Shown: one piece after another, positions 12,516 through 24,180 of the stretch | Position numbering within the stretch: the first letter of the stretch is position 1 | Layout of the letters: each line of letters begins with the position of its first letter | Source: Eudromia elegans | Taxonomy: Eukaryota > Chordata > Aves > Tinamiformes > Tinamidae | NCBI GenBank assembly: GCA_003342815.1 | Contig: PTEX01000163.1 | Span: forward strand, 1,085,542 to 1,149,541 | Reading direction: 5' to 3' | Length of the DNA: 64,000 bases | The notes under the pieces: model-generated | The model's database searches: none | What the model saw: only the letters and a program-made list of their open reading frames with translations | What the model was told of the DNA's origin: nothing | Translations under genes and position numbers: made by a program

Positions 12516-15500
12516 TTTTGACTGTGGTATCAAGGGATCAAGCCTAGTGACAGCAGAGGTTCAGGGCACTTTGGGCATTTCATTCACACCCCTGCTCAGC
12601 CTGACACCCATCCCAGAACTCTGCTTGATTTCTCATTACGAAGGGAAAGCAATTACTTCTTGTGAATTTTTTTCCCTGCTTTCAATTAGATCTGTAATCT
12701 GACAGCTTTCCAAGTCATACAGTAATGATAATCTGCACATTAGGATTTCTAAGAATAAGGTTTGGTCTTGGAAATTGGATGTTCCCATATCTTGCTAAGT
12801 ACATGCATAGGGAAAGGTAGAGGGAAGGAGGCAGGGCATAAAAAACTATCTATGCCTTGAGTTGAACCACTGTCTTAAAGGTTATATTCTGGAGAAAGAG
12901 CAGCTCTACGGCAATTAAGTTCATTGCACTGCATCAGTGCTGCCCACAGCAGCAGTCCCTGAGTGAAGGGATGTCCCTCAATTTGCTGAAAATCAAACAC
13001 TCGTACCTTCCCAGGTAGTAATGGCAATTAGGGACCAGGATTTCAAATAAGCAAGATACGGCATTAAAGCAACTGTGGTGGATTGCTTTAATTTAATTTC
13101 CCCCCAGACAGCTCAGCAGCAACATATGGCTCTCAGTGAGATCCTCCTGTTACAGGGTTTGGCAGCTGGGCTGACCGAGACACGAGAAGGTCGGGTGACT
13201 TGCAAAGGGCACAGGGTGAGTCAGCAGCCCCGTTTAGGGGAGCAAAGCCAAACTTCAGACGTGGTTCCCTTCCTATATTGCTCTTGGCTCTAAGGGCTGA
13301 GTCTGTGGGATGGTTCCTAGCTTCAGAAACTACAAACAAGCTCTTTCCACGGGCAGAAGAGAGCTCCAGGCGCCAAAGCAAGAGCACTTCACAAGCGCCG
13401 CTATTTCCATAATAAGCAATAATTGTACCAGCTCATGACAAGCTTGTGACAAGGATTTTGTGGGATATTTTCTAGTTTTGTGGAATTTTAGGGTTTAACA
13501 GGTCCTAAAGGAACCATTAAATCATCCTATATGGTTTACTGCATGTTGTCAGTCACTGCACCCCCAAAATTTACAACAAATCCAAAGATCTCGATTTAGT
13601 CAAAGACCTCAGATTTGAGGAACAAAACCTGTGTCATTGGTAAAAGGCACCCAAGGTCAACTTGGTCCTCCCAGCAGCCACGGACTGCCCAGGTGCCACA
13701 TACCTCATGTGTCACCCCAGGTACAGCAGGGAGCTTGGTTTGCATTTTGGTAGACTCTCGAATGGATAGGGGTCTTTTGTGCATCCTTGAAAAAGCCTTC
13801 CTTGGCCTGTCATGTTGTCCCTGCTTGTGTATGTAGACCTGTGTACAGCTATGTTGCCTAAGCAAAATAGATACTCAGTCAGACATCTTATCTGACTTCT
13901 GTGCTTTCATACAAATGGAAATAGTTTAAAAAGTACCATGTGGGGTCACCTGCTTAGATTACATGCTCAGCTTATCCTAGTAATGTGCCTTGGCAGATAT
14001 ATATCTGCTCTCCTTTATCTGGATGGTTTCTTGTTGCATGGCAAAGTATCTCAGCAAGTGCATTTTACAGTGTCCTGCCACTTCCTCCATTAATAAATTT
14101 AGTTTTTATTAACGTTCCTCTTTGCTGCCCTGAATACACACAGTTCAGTGATCTCCATCAGAAGTAAAACACTGTGGAACTGTTAAAAAATTGATGCCTA
14201 AAATAAGTAGGTAATAAAGATTCAAGGGTGAGGTTGGACAGAGAAGGTAACATGACTGGGGGTCACCGACTTGCAATGCCATGCCAGCTAAGTTGTATTC
14301 CACTCTGATTCATTGTGTGCAACCTCTTGGAAAAATCACTTAATAGATTATTTTCCCTGTTACGCAGATGGGAAAGATGTAAATGCTTTGGCCTCTTCAG
14401 ATAAGTGCTGGCTAGTGCCTTTTCTTTATTTATTATGACTTGCACAACACATCATGCACATCTCGGTGCTCTGATGAGATTTTGCCAAGAGGCACACATG
14501 TGCTCACACTTTTAAAAAATAAAACATCACACAGTGAACTGTATAGGTAGATCTATTGATATTGAAAGGGGATTCCACAGAAGAGGCCAGAGTATCTATT
14601 ACATTAACTTAATTAAGGTGCTTAGGATCAAAGGGTAAGACGAGGTTCAGTTTCCTGCTTAGGGAGCTAGAACTTGTTCACAGTGTGAGCCTGAGCTCCC
14701 ACGGTAGTTAGTGAGCATCCAGCAAATCTATAGAACAGATTAGAGATGAATTCAGCAGACAAAATGTAAGTGTTCTCTGAATGGGCCTCTGGCACTGTCA
14801 TTACCAGAACATCTAGCACTAGCTGAGGTGGCCAGGGCAGCCTTAAAGCCCTCCAGACAGTGTGCAAGGGGCTGCAGGTCTCCAGGGGTCTGTGCCATGC
14901 CTGCTGGCTTCATGCAGGTCCTCTGGGTGCCCTAGAGCATCTCCACTAGCATGGAGTATCTGTGCTCAGGTAGCGAGGTCCCATCTTCGATTCCTAATGA
15001 CCATGTGGGACGTCGAGCAAATACCTTAATGCCTATTTTCCATGGGGAAATACCTAAAGCAAGGCTCTGAGCACAGGGCTGAGTCCAGGTCCTCTACATT
15101 CCCCAAAAGTGTCAATGGCAAAGAGAAGGCAGCAGAGACTCCACAGCGGTGGAGAGATAACATAATACTCTGAATTAACTCTGAACCACCAAGTTTAGTG
15201 TAAGCCAGTGGTCCCTTGCCAGGCATCTAGAGCATTTGGAGGTACCGTTACATGTCCCACCCAGTCCAGGTGGCACCATTCTCCCAAGGTCCTGTGTGAT
15301 AGCTACCAGCCCTTGCAGATGCTTTGGGCTGTCTTCAGTGGCACTAGGGGCCTGTGTAGGAGCTGCCACATCAAAACCCGCTGTCTCCTCCATAGACCCT
15401 TGCAGGACCCTAGCCTCCTACCCCAGGTGCCTGACATTAATATTAGAAATATTGCCTCAGCCCCCACACTTTGATTTTAAGGAGCAAGATTTCAAAAGAC

Positions 15501-15699
15501 CATCAAGCCTCCATTCAGAGACTGCCATTTGACCTCTATAATCAGTATTTCTCTGTTAGCATATTATAAGCTATAAGGAAAACTGTTCACAAAGTGCCTT
15601 TTCTCGCAAATTGATTCCTTACTCAGCACTCTGCATTGCAACTGAGAGATCAAGTATTGCAAAGCTTTGGCTGGCACTCACAAACTGTGGTTTCTGCTA
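12516..15699. other. Gene-free stretch, possible faint MIR at 14300-14390
   Basis: No exon is recognised. Around 14300-14390 the order of a TGTGTG-rich segment, an AATCACTTAAT-like segment and a CAGATGGGAAA-like segment resembles the core of a MIR SINE. The similarity is weak and I do not annotate it separately. Near 14975-15060 there is an even weaker MIR-like arrangement. Frames at 15208-15532 are short and unrecognised. Confidence 0.5.
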
Positions 15700-16520
15700 C
15701 AACACTAATTGCACCATGAATTTTTTCTTTTTGGTAAATTTTTAATAAAGTGTTACCACAGGAGAAGCAAATCTATTTGTCATTTGTGTAATTTCTGCAT
15801 TTACTTTAGCTTGGGCAATCAGGATCAGTAAGGGCAGCTTCCCTTTCCTACTCCAATTAACTCTCAGGTTTTAATGGGATAGTGCTTGGACTCAGTCAGC
15901 ACAAGGTTATGAGGATTAAAAGACTTAGAAGGCATTTGTGGTCTCGGTTGCTGCTGCTGTTATTTTAAAGCCTGTTTTAATATCACTTTAGATAAATGCT
16001 GTGCTTGGGCTCTCTTTTTTTGGCTTAAAAAGGACAGGGAAATTGTGCTGCTTTCAAATCTAGAGGTTGTCAGATTGGCCTCCCGTTAAATTTGCTTGCA
16101 CTTTCTTGTGGTTTCCTCCTATATAGTGCTGAAATGCAGCATTTTGTTACCTATTAAAGTGTCACTCTCAGTGATATTGTGAAGCTATTAAATTCTGCCA
16201 GATCATCCTTTGTGAACAGGGGGATGTTGACAGAGCCACAGCCCCGTCTTTCAGCTATTATCTGGTATTCAGCGTCCTCCAATTAGTATGCACAATAAAT
16301 CTCGTCCAAGACCCCCCACTGCTTTATGTCATTTCTGTATTAACCTCACTGCTTGCCAATGTGTTCCTATTATTAAGCCATTTAAAGACTTCCCTTCATT
16401 CCTTTACCAGCCTCATGTTTCATTTTCCATCTTGCTGATATTTGCATACATTTCCAAAGGTTCGCTTGACATGACTTCAGTCAGGTTGTTGTTGTTTTTT
16501 ATTAATTAAAGATTATTTCC
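15700..16520. promoter_or_regulatory. Candidate conserved non-coding element (AT-rich, motif-dense)
   Basis: About 0.8 kb of unique AT-rich sequence with no simple repeats over most of its length and many short homeodomain- and MEF2-like words, for example CCAATTAACTC, CTATTAAATTC, CCAATTAGTATG and TTATTAATTAAAG. This texture is typical of deeply conserved enhancers in vertebrate gene deserts. That class assignment is inference only; conservation cannot be judged from a single sequence. Confidence 0.3.
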
Positions 16521-18009
16521 AATATACTTTCTTTATTCCATCCTCCTTATGCATGTTATCCTCCTTATCTCTATGAGATTATAATGACAGGGTTGAGAGC
16601 AGATTGACTATCATTTCATGTGTTCTAAAGCCAACCATTTAAGTCTGCCTGGGTAATTTCCAAGGTAACATTGTGTTTTCAGGCACTTTTCTGTTGGTCA
16701 ATGAAAAATGTAAAATTGCAAATATTGTATGATCCCACTGGCGATTCCTACATGTGGGGTCTGGCAGGCTAGTGAATCAGGAGGGGGCTCCTTTTGCTAA
16801 ATAGTATTTAAAGCAGAAGAGTTTTAGCTGGATGGGAAAACTTGAAGCCAGGGGCTGCAGACCTGAAGATGGTGTAAAGGATCTCAAGGAAACTGAAAAT
16901 TCTTCACCGAACTCTCTCTGGAATTGTGATATGTTAGAAAAACACGCAAGGAGATAGCAGCGAGCTGGCTTCTGCCGAAGGTTGTGTTTCAGTGGTGAGG
17001 ACTGCTCAGCCTGAGGAGGAGACAGTGCTGAGAGGAGCCCAGCAGCAGCCGACAGTGCCCACAGGGAAGGCATCAGGGAGCTGGAGATGGGCTCGTTTCA
17101 GTGGCACGCAGCACAAGGACGAGGGACAGCAGACTTGAATTGAAATGTGAGGGTCAGAGTGGGTCTAAGGAGAAGCTTTATCTCCCATGAGGGCAGTCAA
17201 GCAGTTGCCCCACAGGGTTACTCAGCAGCGGTGAGGAGCGGGTTGAACCCTGCCAGCTTCCTTGCCGTGATGCTGCCAAAAGAGGACCTTCCCCAAGGAG
17301 GTGTACAGGGCAGAAAAGGTAGTAAGCCTTGTCTCCTCCCTTCTCAGAGGTCTTTCTCTGAGGTTATGCGCGTTTCCAATATATTATACATTAAAAAAAA
17401 CCCTGAACAACCACAAAAGAGAGAAAATAATTGGAAAATAAACGCTGCGGCAAGTTCCCTCTGAGTTCTGAGCACATTAATGCAAAAATGTTCAAAAATA
17501 TTAAACTAAGGGAAACCCCAAGGAAAAGTATATAATGTATAAATTATGTATCTGCTTCCTTTTTTATCCTCTCTAGTATAGGAACGAGGCACCAAGCACG
17601 TTTAGAAAATTCTCCACTTATTTCTTTGCAAGGCAGGCTGGGTATTGCACCACTGCTGTATATCTAATTTGTCAAACCACTACGCTTCACTGTCTGGAGC
17701 TCAATAAATACCTTTTGTTCCCCTTATCAGTAAAAATGCTGATTTTAGTACTGAATAAACTATTCCTAGGGTAGGGAGCACCATATAACATCAGAAGAAA
17801 CCCTTTCATGTGCATTTCTATGGTCTAATCTAACCTCTCACTTACAAGGTGATTTTGAATTCTTGTCTCAGAAGTACAAAGGTGGCCGGCCTGGCTTTGT
17901 TTGTGCTCCTGCTTCTTGTGCCCATTAATGGTTTGTTTTACTTTAGAAGCCTCTAGGAAAAGAGGGTGAACTTTGTTTTCTAAGACTGGGATGGGAAACG
18001 TGCCCCTCG
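16521..18009. other. Gene-free stretch
   Basis: No exon or repeat family is recognised. A 105-codon plus-strand frame at 17147-17464 and a 98-codon minus-strand frame at 16777-17073 have no recognisable motif or splice context. Confidence 0.55.
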
Positions 18010-18285
18010 CTGGAGGAAAGACACGAGGTGCTGGAGCGTGTCCAAAGAAGGGCAAGGAGGCTGGGGAAGGGGCTGGAGCACAGACCTTAGGAGGGCTGGG
18101 TGAGGGAGATGGGCTTGTTGAGTGTGTAGAAGAAGAGGCTCCAGGGAGACCTTGTTGCTCTCTACAACTACCTGAGAGTGTGGTGAGGTGGGGGTCAATC
18201 TCTTCTCTAGAATAACTATTGAAAAAGGCCAAGACAAGTTGCACCAGGGGAGGTTGAGGTTAGATATGAGGAAGAATCTCTACAT
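18010..18285 (+). mobile_element. CR1 LINE fragment, sense, truncated at both ends
   Basis: The sequence follows the sense strand of the avian CR1 distal ORF2 region. Successive hallmarks are GGAGCGTGTCCAAAGAAGGG, a GGAAGGGGCTGGAGCAC block, AGAAGAAGAGGCTCCAGGGA, GCTCTCTACAACTACCTGAG, GGTGAGGTGGGGGTC and GTTGCACCAGGGGAGGTT. It stops before the downstream GGAACAGGCTGCCC segment, so the usual 3' end is missing. Frames are broken and no protein is expected. A minus-strand frame of 139 codons at 17825-18244 overlaps it and is a shadow of the repeat. Confidence 0.92.
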
Positions 18286-18982
18286 GGAGAGTGGTTTCTT
18301 TCACCTCTCTTCCCTCCTGCCTCATGTTCACCATGAATGAGGAGTCTCTGCAGGTGATGTGGCAGAGGGAGACCCAATTCCAGCACCTTGCAAGCCAGGA
18401 GGTCCCACAGCCGCAGCTCCAAAGCCGCTGCGATAGCATCAGTTTTACTAGCGTGGCCAGCCCTTAGATCTGCAGAGAAGGAAATCAAATAAACCTTGTT
18501 TTTCTGTTTTCTTTCCTGGCCCGTTAACTGGGACAACAACGTAGAAGCTTGTAAATCTGGAGCTCTCTTGCCAACTGGAACAAAGGGAAACTCGGTTTCT
18601 GGAAGGCGAGGAGGTGCCGTGCATTAACCAACTGTCAGTGGAAATAAGGCGCTTCTCAAGGCAGACATTATTATTGCTTTTCTCCCCATCTGCCTGCCTG
18701 CAGCATGAACTGTGCTCTCTTCGGCTATTAAAAGGCAATTCTGCACAAGTGGGCAATGTCTGGCGTGACAGAGGAGAAAAAAGGAGGAAATGGGCAATTG
18801 TGAAGGATTTAAATAACTCTCCATTTGGAAGTCTTTCCAAGTGGCTTCGACCACCTCTGGTTGAAATGGTAGCTTGTGCTATGACTGCATTCCTAAGGAG
18901 CAGCATATCTCTCTTCTCAGAAAGGGTAGCTGGATTTCACTGAACGGGGGCTCCTTCCAGGAATCCCTGTGCTCCATGCAGG

Positions 18983-19010
18983 GCAGGGAGATGCAAGCAG
19001 GGAGATGCAA
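18983..19010. repeat. Perfect tandem duplication of a 14-bp unit
   Basis: GCAGGGAGATGCAA occurs twice head to tail with no mismatch, at 18983-18996 and 18997-19010. The lack of mismatches points to a recent slippage event or an actively varying site. Confidence 0.95.
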
Positions 19011-19030
19011 CTGTTTTCAGCTCATGCTCC

Positions 19031-19090
19031 TTTTTTTTTTTTTTTTTTTTTTTCCCCCAACCCTTTAGCTCATGCTTCTTTTTTTTTTTT
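19031..19090. repeat. Paired poly(T) runs with duplicated flank
   Basis: T runs at 19031-19053 (23 bases) and 19079-19090 (12 bases) are each preceded by AGCTCATGC followed by TCC or TTC. The arrangement looks like a duplication of about 50 bp that included the T run. Confidence 0.85.
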
Positions 19091-21129
19091 AATTCTAGAT
19101 GATTAAAAAATAGCATTTCTACTGGCTGTGGTAATCTCTTTGAGAAGCAGATGTTTCTTAAAGGAAATGGAAGCAGCTTAAACATCTATGACGGGCCGAG
19201 TCCTAATTCCTTGACCAAGAGCTGAAATTATCTTTACATAACTTTGAAGAGGACATGGTATTTGTCTCCCTGAGGAGGCAGTGCTCTGCAGTAAGCCTCT
19301 GAGTAGGGCTGAGTCTTTGAAAGAATTTATATCCCCTTAGGGACAATGCCTCTGGTTTATCTATTTAAAAGGGGGGGAGAAAAAAAAGTCATTTCACAGA
19401 ATTAATTGATTATGGAAGTGATTTAAAGTACTGAAAATACTAGGTTTGGTGACCAGTAAGAGCTTACTGAGATTATTACAAGCCAGCTTTAGTGACCTGC
19501 TTTTCTTCTTTTTGCTGCTAGTGATGGCTTGGGATGTAACTGCAAATAGAAGCGATATGTTACAATCCCATTACGATGAAAACACATCTCAAGCTTGCAC
19601 ATTTACAAAAAATGACTCCTAAATGTATAGGAAACTATAGGTATCTCAGGAAAAAAAAAAGCTGTCCTTGGCATTTATATGCTTTGAAGTTATTGTCCTT
19701 TTGCAGACGTTCGTGCACATTGCCTCCATCAAACACGTGTAAGGTTGTTCTCGGCAGAGCAAGCATCCTGGCAACATAAATCCCCGTCTGTGCAGGATGA
19801 AACCCATTTGATCTGTCTCAGTCCGACACATGAAGTGAAGCAATCTCAGGTTGTGAAGCGGAACTTAACTAAAATGAAGAGTGTTTGTTGTTTTGTAACC
19901 GATTTAAATACATGAGCTCACACACATAGCATAGGAAAAAAACATCCTAGGAACGAGGGTATTTAGCAGACAGATTTGTTGGACTATGCCTCCTCTCCCC
20001 ACCTGGGTTTGCCACCCTCTTGCACGCAGTGGGGAGGCTGCCCTGATGGGATCGGCCTTGGGGAAGCTCAGCCATGGTATAGGGGCTGAGCTCCTTTTGC
20101 CACCCCTGGGCAGTATTTAGGACAGCCTTCTTTCCTGGGGAGCTGTGCCTGGGCAGCTGGCCATGCTGGGGACCACATCGCTGCTGTTTTCCCATTTCTG
20201 GAAGCTTTTTGAGTGGATATACCATGATTAATAGCACCTAGAAATGGCCAACAATTTTCTGATTCAAGAAGGAACATAAATCCACCCTTACTGCCACGTT
20301 TTCTTTTGCTTTGTAGTGGATGTGCTGTTTTCTTGACCAGATATGTGCTCCAGCTCCAAGCTCACTCGGTTACTATCGCTGGATAGAGCGGACAGCAGTA
20401 GAGCACCTCAGAAACCAGCCCGAAGCACAAAGCTCTGCCCTCGACCCTCCGTGCTGGCATCCCAAAGGCAAAACAGGCAGCCTCGAGGTCTCGGCTCTTA
20501 ACTGTACCCCAATGTATGGGGTGGCCGTGCATGCAGTGCACCACGCAGGTCTCTGCGCCCAGCAGAGCTGCAGGTCATCGGATGCCATCGGAGGCACAGC
20601 TGCACACATCTGGATCCCATTCGGATGCAGGGAAGCAGCCCTGTATCCCATCGTTTAAACACATCCATAAAGCAGCAAGATCATGACAGTGCTCAGGAGT
20701 GATCAGCGCGCCGTCTCTTACAAACAACTCGGGGCAAGGAGAGAGACTTTCCCGAATCCTTTTGTGTCTGAGGCTGAAATCCCACAGGGCACTAAGAAAT
20801 GTCTTTGCCTTTAAGCACACAATATATTTCTTTGGCTTGAACTTACTCGTTTAAACACATACCGGCATGTAAGTTAAAAGAAGAAGGAAAAAGAAAAAAA
20901 GAAAAAAAAAGTCAGCCTGGGTACTCCCCTACGCACACATCTCTTCCCCAGAGAGAAGATGAGAGACGGAGCAAACCACACGTGACAGATGTTAGTCACG
21001 TCGCCCAGCGCACCGCTGGCAGCCCCTCGGAAGCCACGGCGCAAGGACGGTCGGGGAGGCCCTGCGAGATCACCGCGCTAATAGCTTCAGATTCTCCGCA
21101 AAGATACGATGACGGACTGGTAGTACGAG

Positions 21130-21620
21130 CACAAATTGTGGTTGTTTTTCCCCTTTGCTGTTAGCATCAAGGGAAATCGATTTAACAGGCTATTAAAATC
21201 CTATTTATTTGCAGAAAAGCCATTTTTAAACAGCAATTAGCCGTTTTATTGAGCAATATACAAGTCATTTATATTTTGGTTATTTATGTGGTGTGCAGGA
21301 GAGGGCTAGAATTTCATAATTTCCTAACTCGGGTGATTTCTGCGCGAGGGTGTGTTTTGGTTTCAGCTGCTGTGTCAGGCTAATGCTGCTGTTGCTATGG
21401 CAATGGTGATGTTTGAGTCTGCTTTGTCACCTTTGTCCTGCTATTTTCCCTTTTTCTAAACACACATTCATGCTGCCGGGGCCTGGCAGGCAGGTGAAGG
21501 GTTTGCTGTGGGAGCTCAGCCCCAGCCCTGGCTTATTTATTCATAACACATTATAAAAGCGTTGTGGCAATTTCATAGACGAATAAAGTTTAAAGCCAGC
21601 AGAGCCCATCAGATCTTCTG
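21130..21620. promoter_or_regulatory. Candidate conserved non-coding element with an RFX X-box
   Basis: An AT-rich, repeat-free block with GCAATTAGCCG, ATTTATTTGCAG and TTATTTATTC words and a near-perfect inverted-repeat X-box, GTTGCTATGGCAAT, at 21391-21404. The X-box consensus GTTGCCATGGCAAC is the known target of RFX factors, and the site differs from it at two positions. Downstream are ATTATAAAAG (21551-21560) and GAATAAAG. Enhancer status is inferred from texture only. Confidence 0.35.
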
Positions 21621-22297
21621 CAGCCAGTCTTCCATATAAATGTTGCCTACTTATCCTGCGGCAGTCCGTAAATCCTGGTTGGTAAAGCAGGTCTTTGAGA
21701 AGAGCATCCCATCTTGGTTAGAAGAGACCAGACACCAGCAATCCATCATTCCCTCATGCAAATTAATCCAAAGGCTTGGACGCCCTTCACGGTTTGGAAA
21801 AAGTCTGCCAAATTTTGATTTTAAATTATGGGACTTCAGCTCCCATCCATTTACTCTTGCTTCTCCTCTCTCAGCTGAGGCATTTTTGAGGGGCCGGTAC
21901 CTCAGGAAGCCCCCAGCCCCTCTCGGAAACCCCACCGCAGCCAACACTGCAGTTCATTTCTGGTGCCGTCACTCAGTGTTCTGGATACTGCAAAGTGCAC
22001 CAAACACGGAGCAAGGCGCGGGCTCCTCAGCCGCCTCGTTCCAAATTCCCGAGTCCAGCTTTTTTCAAAACGTGCATCTCCAGTGTCATTACCGAGGGCT
22101 GTCCTTGACCGCCAGCGGATGCGAAACACTTACTTCATCGCTCCCCGCTCGGCCCTGTGGTACGTGAGAAGTAAGTAAGGTCTGACCTCTCGGATCAGTT
22201 CTGTAATTTGCAGAGAAGAGCGGGGAGAAGTGCTTCGAGCTTGCCGGATTACTCAGCTCCCCGCGAGAGCGCCACGAGCAGTGCATGGTGTGAGCGT
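21621..22297. other. CpG-enriched unique segment, no gene recognised
   Basis: CpG dinucleotides become frequent between about 21950 and 22290, much more so than in the surrounding desert. A 175-codon plus-strand frame covers 21640-22167 and ends four bases before a good splice-donor word (GAA/GTAAGTAAGG, GT at 22171). The translated frame has no recognisable domain. It could be an unannotated, probably non-coding, exon edge, or chance. Confidence 0.3.
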
Positions 22298-22356
22298 GCA
22301 CACATCCACATATATATATATATATATGCATATATACACACACATACATGCACACT
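22298..22356. repeat. Compound (TA)n/(CA)n microsatellite
   Basis: Alternating CA, TA and CA purine-pyrimidine steps with an uninterrupted TA core at about 22309-22327. Alternating steps like this can be polymorphic in length. Confidence 0.95.
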
Positions 22357-23789
22357 AATAGCTCTGCCAGGCATCGGTGTAAACTCATGGTGTTCCCCAG
22401 GCAGGTACAGGGCAATTGCGAGGCACTCGTGAGGGCTGCAGCCTGCAGATGGGTCTATTCCATCCAGGCTACCTCGAACTTCGCGGTGCCACCAGGCAGC
22501 CTCTCCTTGCTGCAACATTCACTTCAGGCAAATTGAGCCAAAGGACAATTAGCCCCGAGGTCCCCAGGGAGCAACCCCATCTCCTGCGCACACAGGATGC
22601 TGTGAAACCACCTGGGGAGGCAATGAGGAGGAGGAGGGCAGTCCTGCCCCTTGCTGTGCCTGCAGCACGCGGGCAGCGCAGCCCACAGCCCTCGCTGCCT
22701 CTGTGCCTGCGCCCGTGGCGTGGCGTCAGCAGCGCTTGGGTTTTCGGCACCGAAAGGATGTCGACTGCAGTAACTTGAGACAGCCAGGGAGGAAATCTTG
22801 CACCACCGTGAAGGCACAGAGGTGTGGACAGGGTTGCTGGCTGACACTCAGCCCTAGTGGGACCAAGGCCACGCTCCGCGGTCCTCCCTGGCTCTTCTGA
22901 AAATACAGCTGTCAGTTTTGAAGCAGTGTTTGTCCCTCACAGAGCTTTATCATTGCCTTTGAAGACAGGGAAGGACACAAAATCACCAAGAACTTCTTTC
23001 TGCTTTCCAGCATAGCCTGTATTTTGTGAAGGCTTCCAAAATCATAGGAATTAATAGGAAAGAACGCAGAGGTGGACCCTACCTTTTCAAGGAAGCAGAA
23101 ACTAGAGATTGCTGAGAAATAAAAAGCATCACTCTAAACCATTACTTGTATCACTGCACAAATGCCAAATATATCAACTATGTTTTGTCTTCGCTGCCAT
23201 TTTCTGGGTAAATGCCAGGATTATGAACATGGGGCTGTCAAAGCAGCTGCAGCCTCATTCGACACTGGCCTGCTCACGTCTGAAAGCAAACATCACCTTT
23301 AAGAAAACACCGGATCTTTTCAAATCCGCCTGATTTTTTTTTTTTCCCTGCTGTGGTTGCAACTGAGCCCGAGGATAGGAGAATTAGCGGAGCATTTGAT
23401 TCCTTCACAGTGCAGGGCCGGGAGGACCAAGGCTGCCTTGGTCTGCACACTGGGCTCTTTCTCCAGAGGTTAGATGTGGTGTCATCTGCTTCCCTCTGCT
23501 TTTTGTTTGTGGTATTTTTATTTGTATTTTGCAGAAGGCTGGGGGACTCTCGTGTTTCTTTCTCTCCTCCTTCTCTGAAAATGGGCTGCAACTTGACCTC
23601 CCAATTGTGCAGCTCAGACGCTCTCAGCGAAGCGCTGAGTGGTAAATGAGGCTCCAAATGCAGGAAGAGATTACTGTATTTTTCTTTTCCTTTTTAAAAA
23701 TGTTGAATAGATGAAAATAGATGGTAATCAACAAACCTGTGGCTAGAGGAAAAATCCCTTTAACTCACATTTTACTTCAATTACATACA
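22357..23789. other. Gene-free stretch
   Basis: The sequence is moderately GC-rich to about 22900 and AT-richer afterwards. Frames at 22416-22847 on both strands are arginine- and proline-rich, as GC-rich non-coding DNA tends to be. A T run occurs at 23335-23345. No exon or element is recognised. Confidence 0.55.
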
Positions 23790-24180
23790 GGACAAAGAAA
23801 CACATTGCACCATGTGCATGAATAGATGCTTTATTATTCAAAACAAGCTTCAAAGAGCATTACGTCCCCTATAGAAAATATGCAATCAGTGTTTAATTCA
23901 ATGGTAGGATGCAAATTTAAATTCCCATAAGGGGAAGACTGTTAATGCCATTTAAATTGGTTGTAAATTACAGATAATACGCTTGAGACCCGAATACAGA
24001 TTAGCAGAGTGTTGCTTTATGAATCCAACCCTACTTTGAACTTATTGTATATTTATCTATGGACAATAAGACAATGAGGGCTTGTTTACACCTACATTGT
24101 ATTATCTGTCTCTGTATATAGGCAGAAAAAAAGAACATTTTGCTGTTAAGATGTAACAGATAATTGTTCCACTGTTGGAG
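23790..24180. promoter_or_regulatory. Candidate conserved non-coding element with octamer motif
   Basis: A unique AT-rich block with the exact POU octamer ATGCAAAT at 23909-23916, followed at once by TTAAATTC, plus GTTTAATTCAATG, GCCATTTAAATTGG and TTTATCTATGGACAATAAG words. It is free of simple repeats and of long frames. Its density of homeodomain, POU and SOX-like words is high relative to neighbouring sequence. Conservation is not demonstrated. Confidence 0.35.

Larger units (their letters stand above)
18286..21129. other. Gene-free stretch with local duplications and T runs
   Basis: No exon is recognised. It includes a perfect 14-bp tandem duplication at 18983-19010 and a T run of 23 at 19031-19053. 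A second T run of 12 at 19079-19090 is preceded by a copy of the AGCTCATGC word found before the first. There is a purine tract at 20878-20911. The sequence at 20340-20660 and 20940-21110 is more GC- and CpG-rich but shows no exon signature. Confidence 0.55.

Noticed and set aside
14300..14390. MIR-like arrangement of short words
   Set aside because: The similarity is weaker than at 35150 or 59886 and could be chance without a profile search.
14975..15060. Second faint MIR-like arrangement
   Set aside because: Only two short words fit, with wrong spacing.
17825..18244. 139-codon minus-strand frame with Pro/Ser repeats
   Set aside because: It lies largely over the sense-strand CR1 fragment and is a shadow of it.
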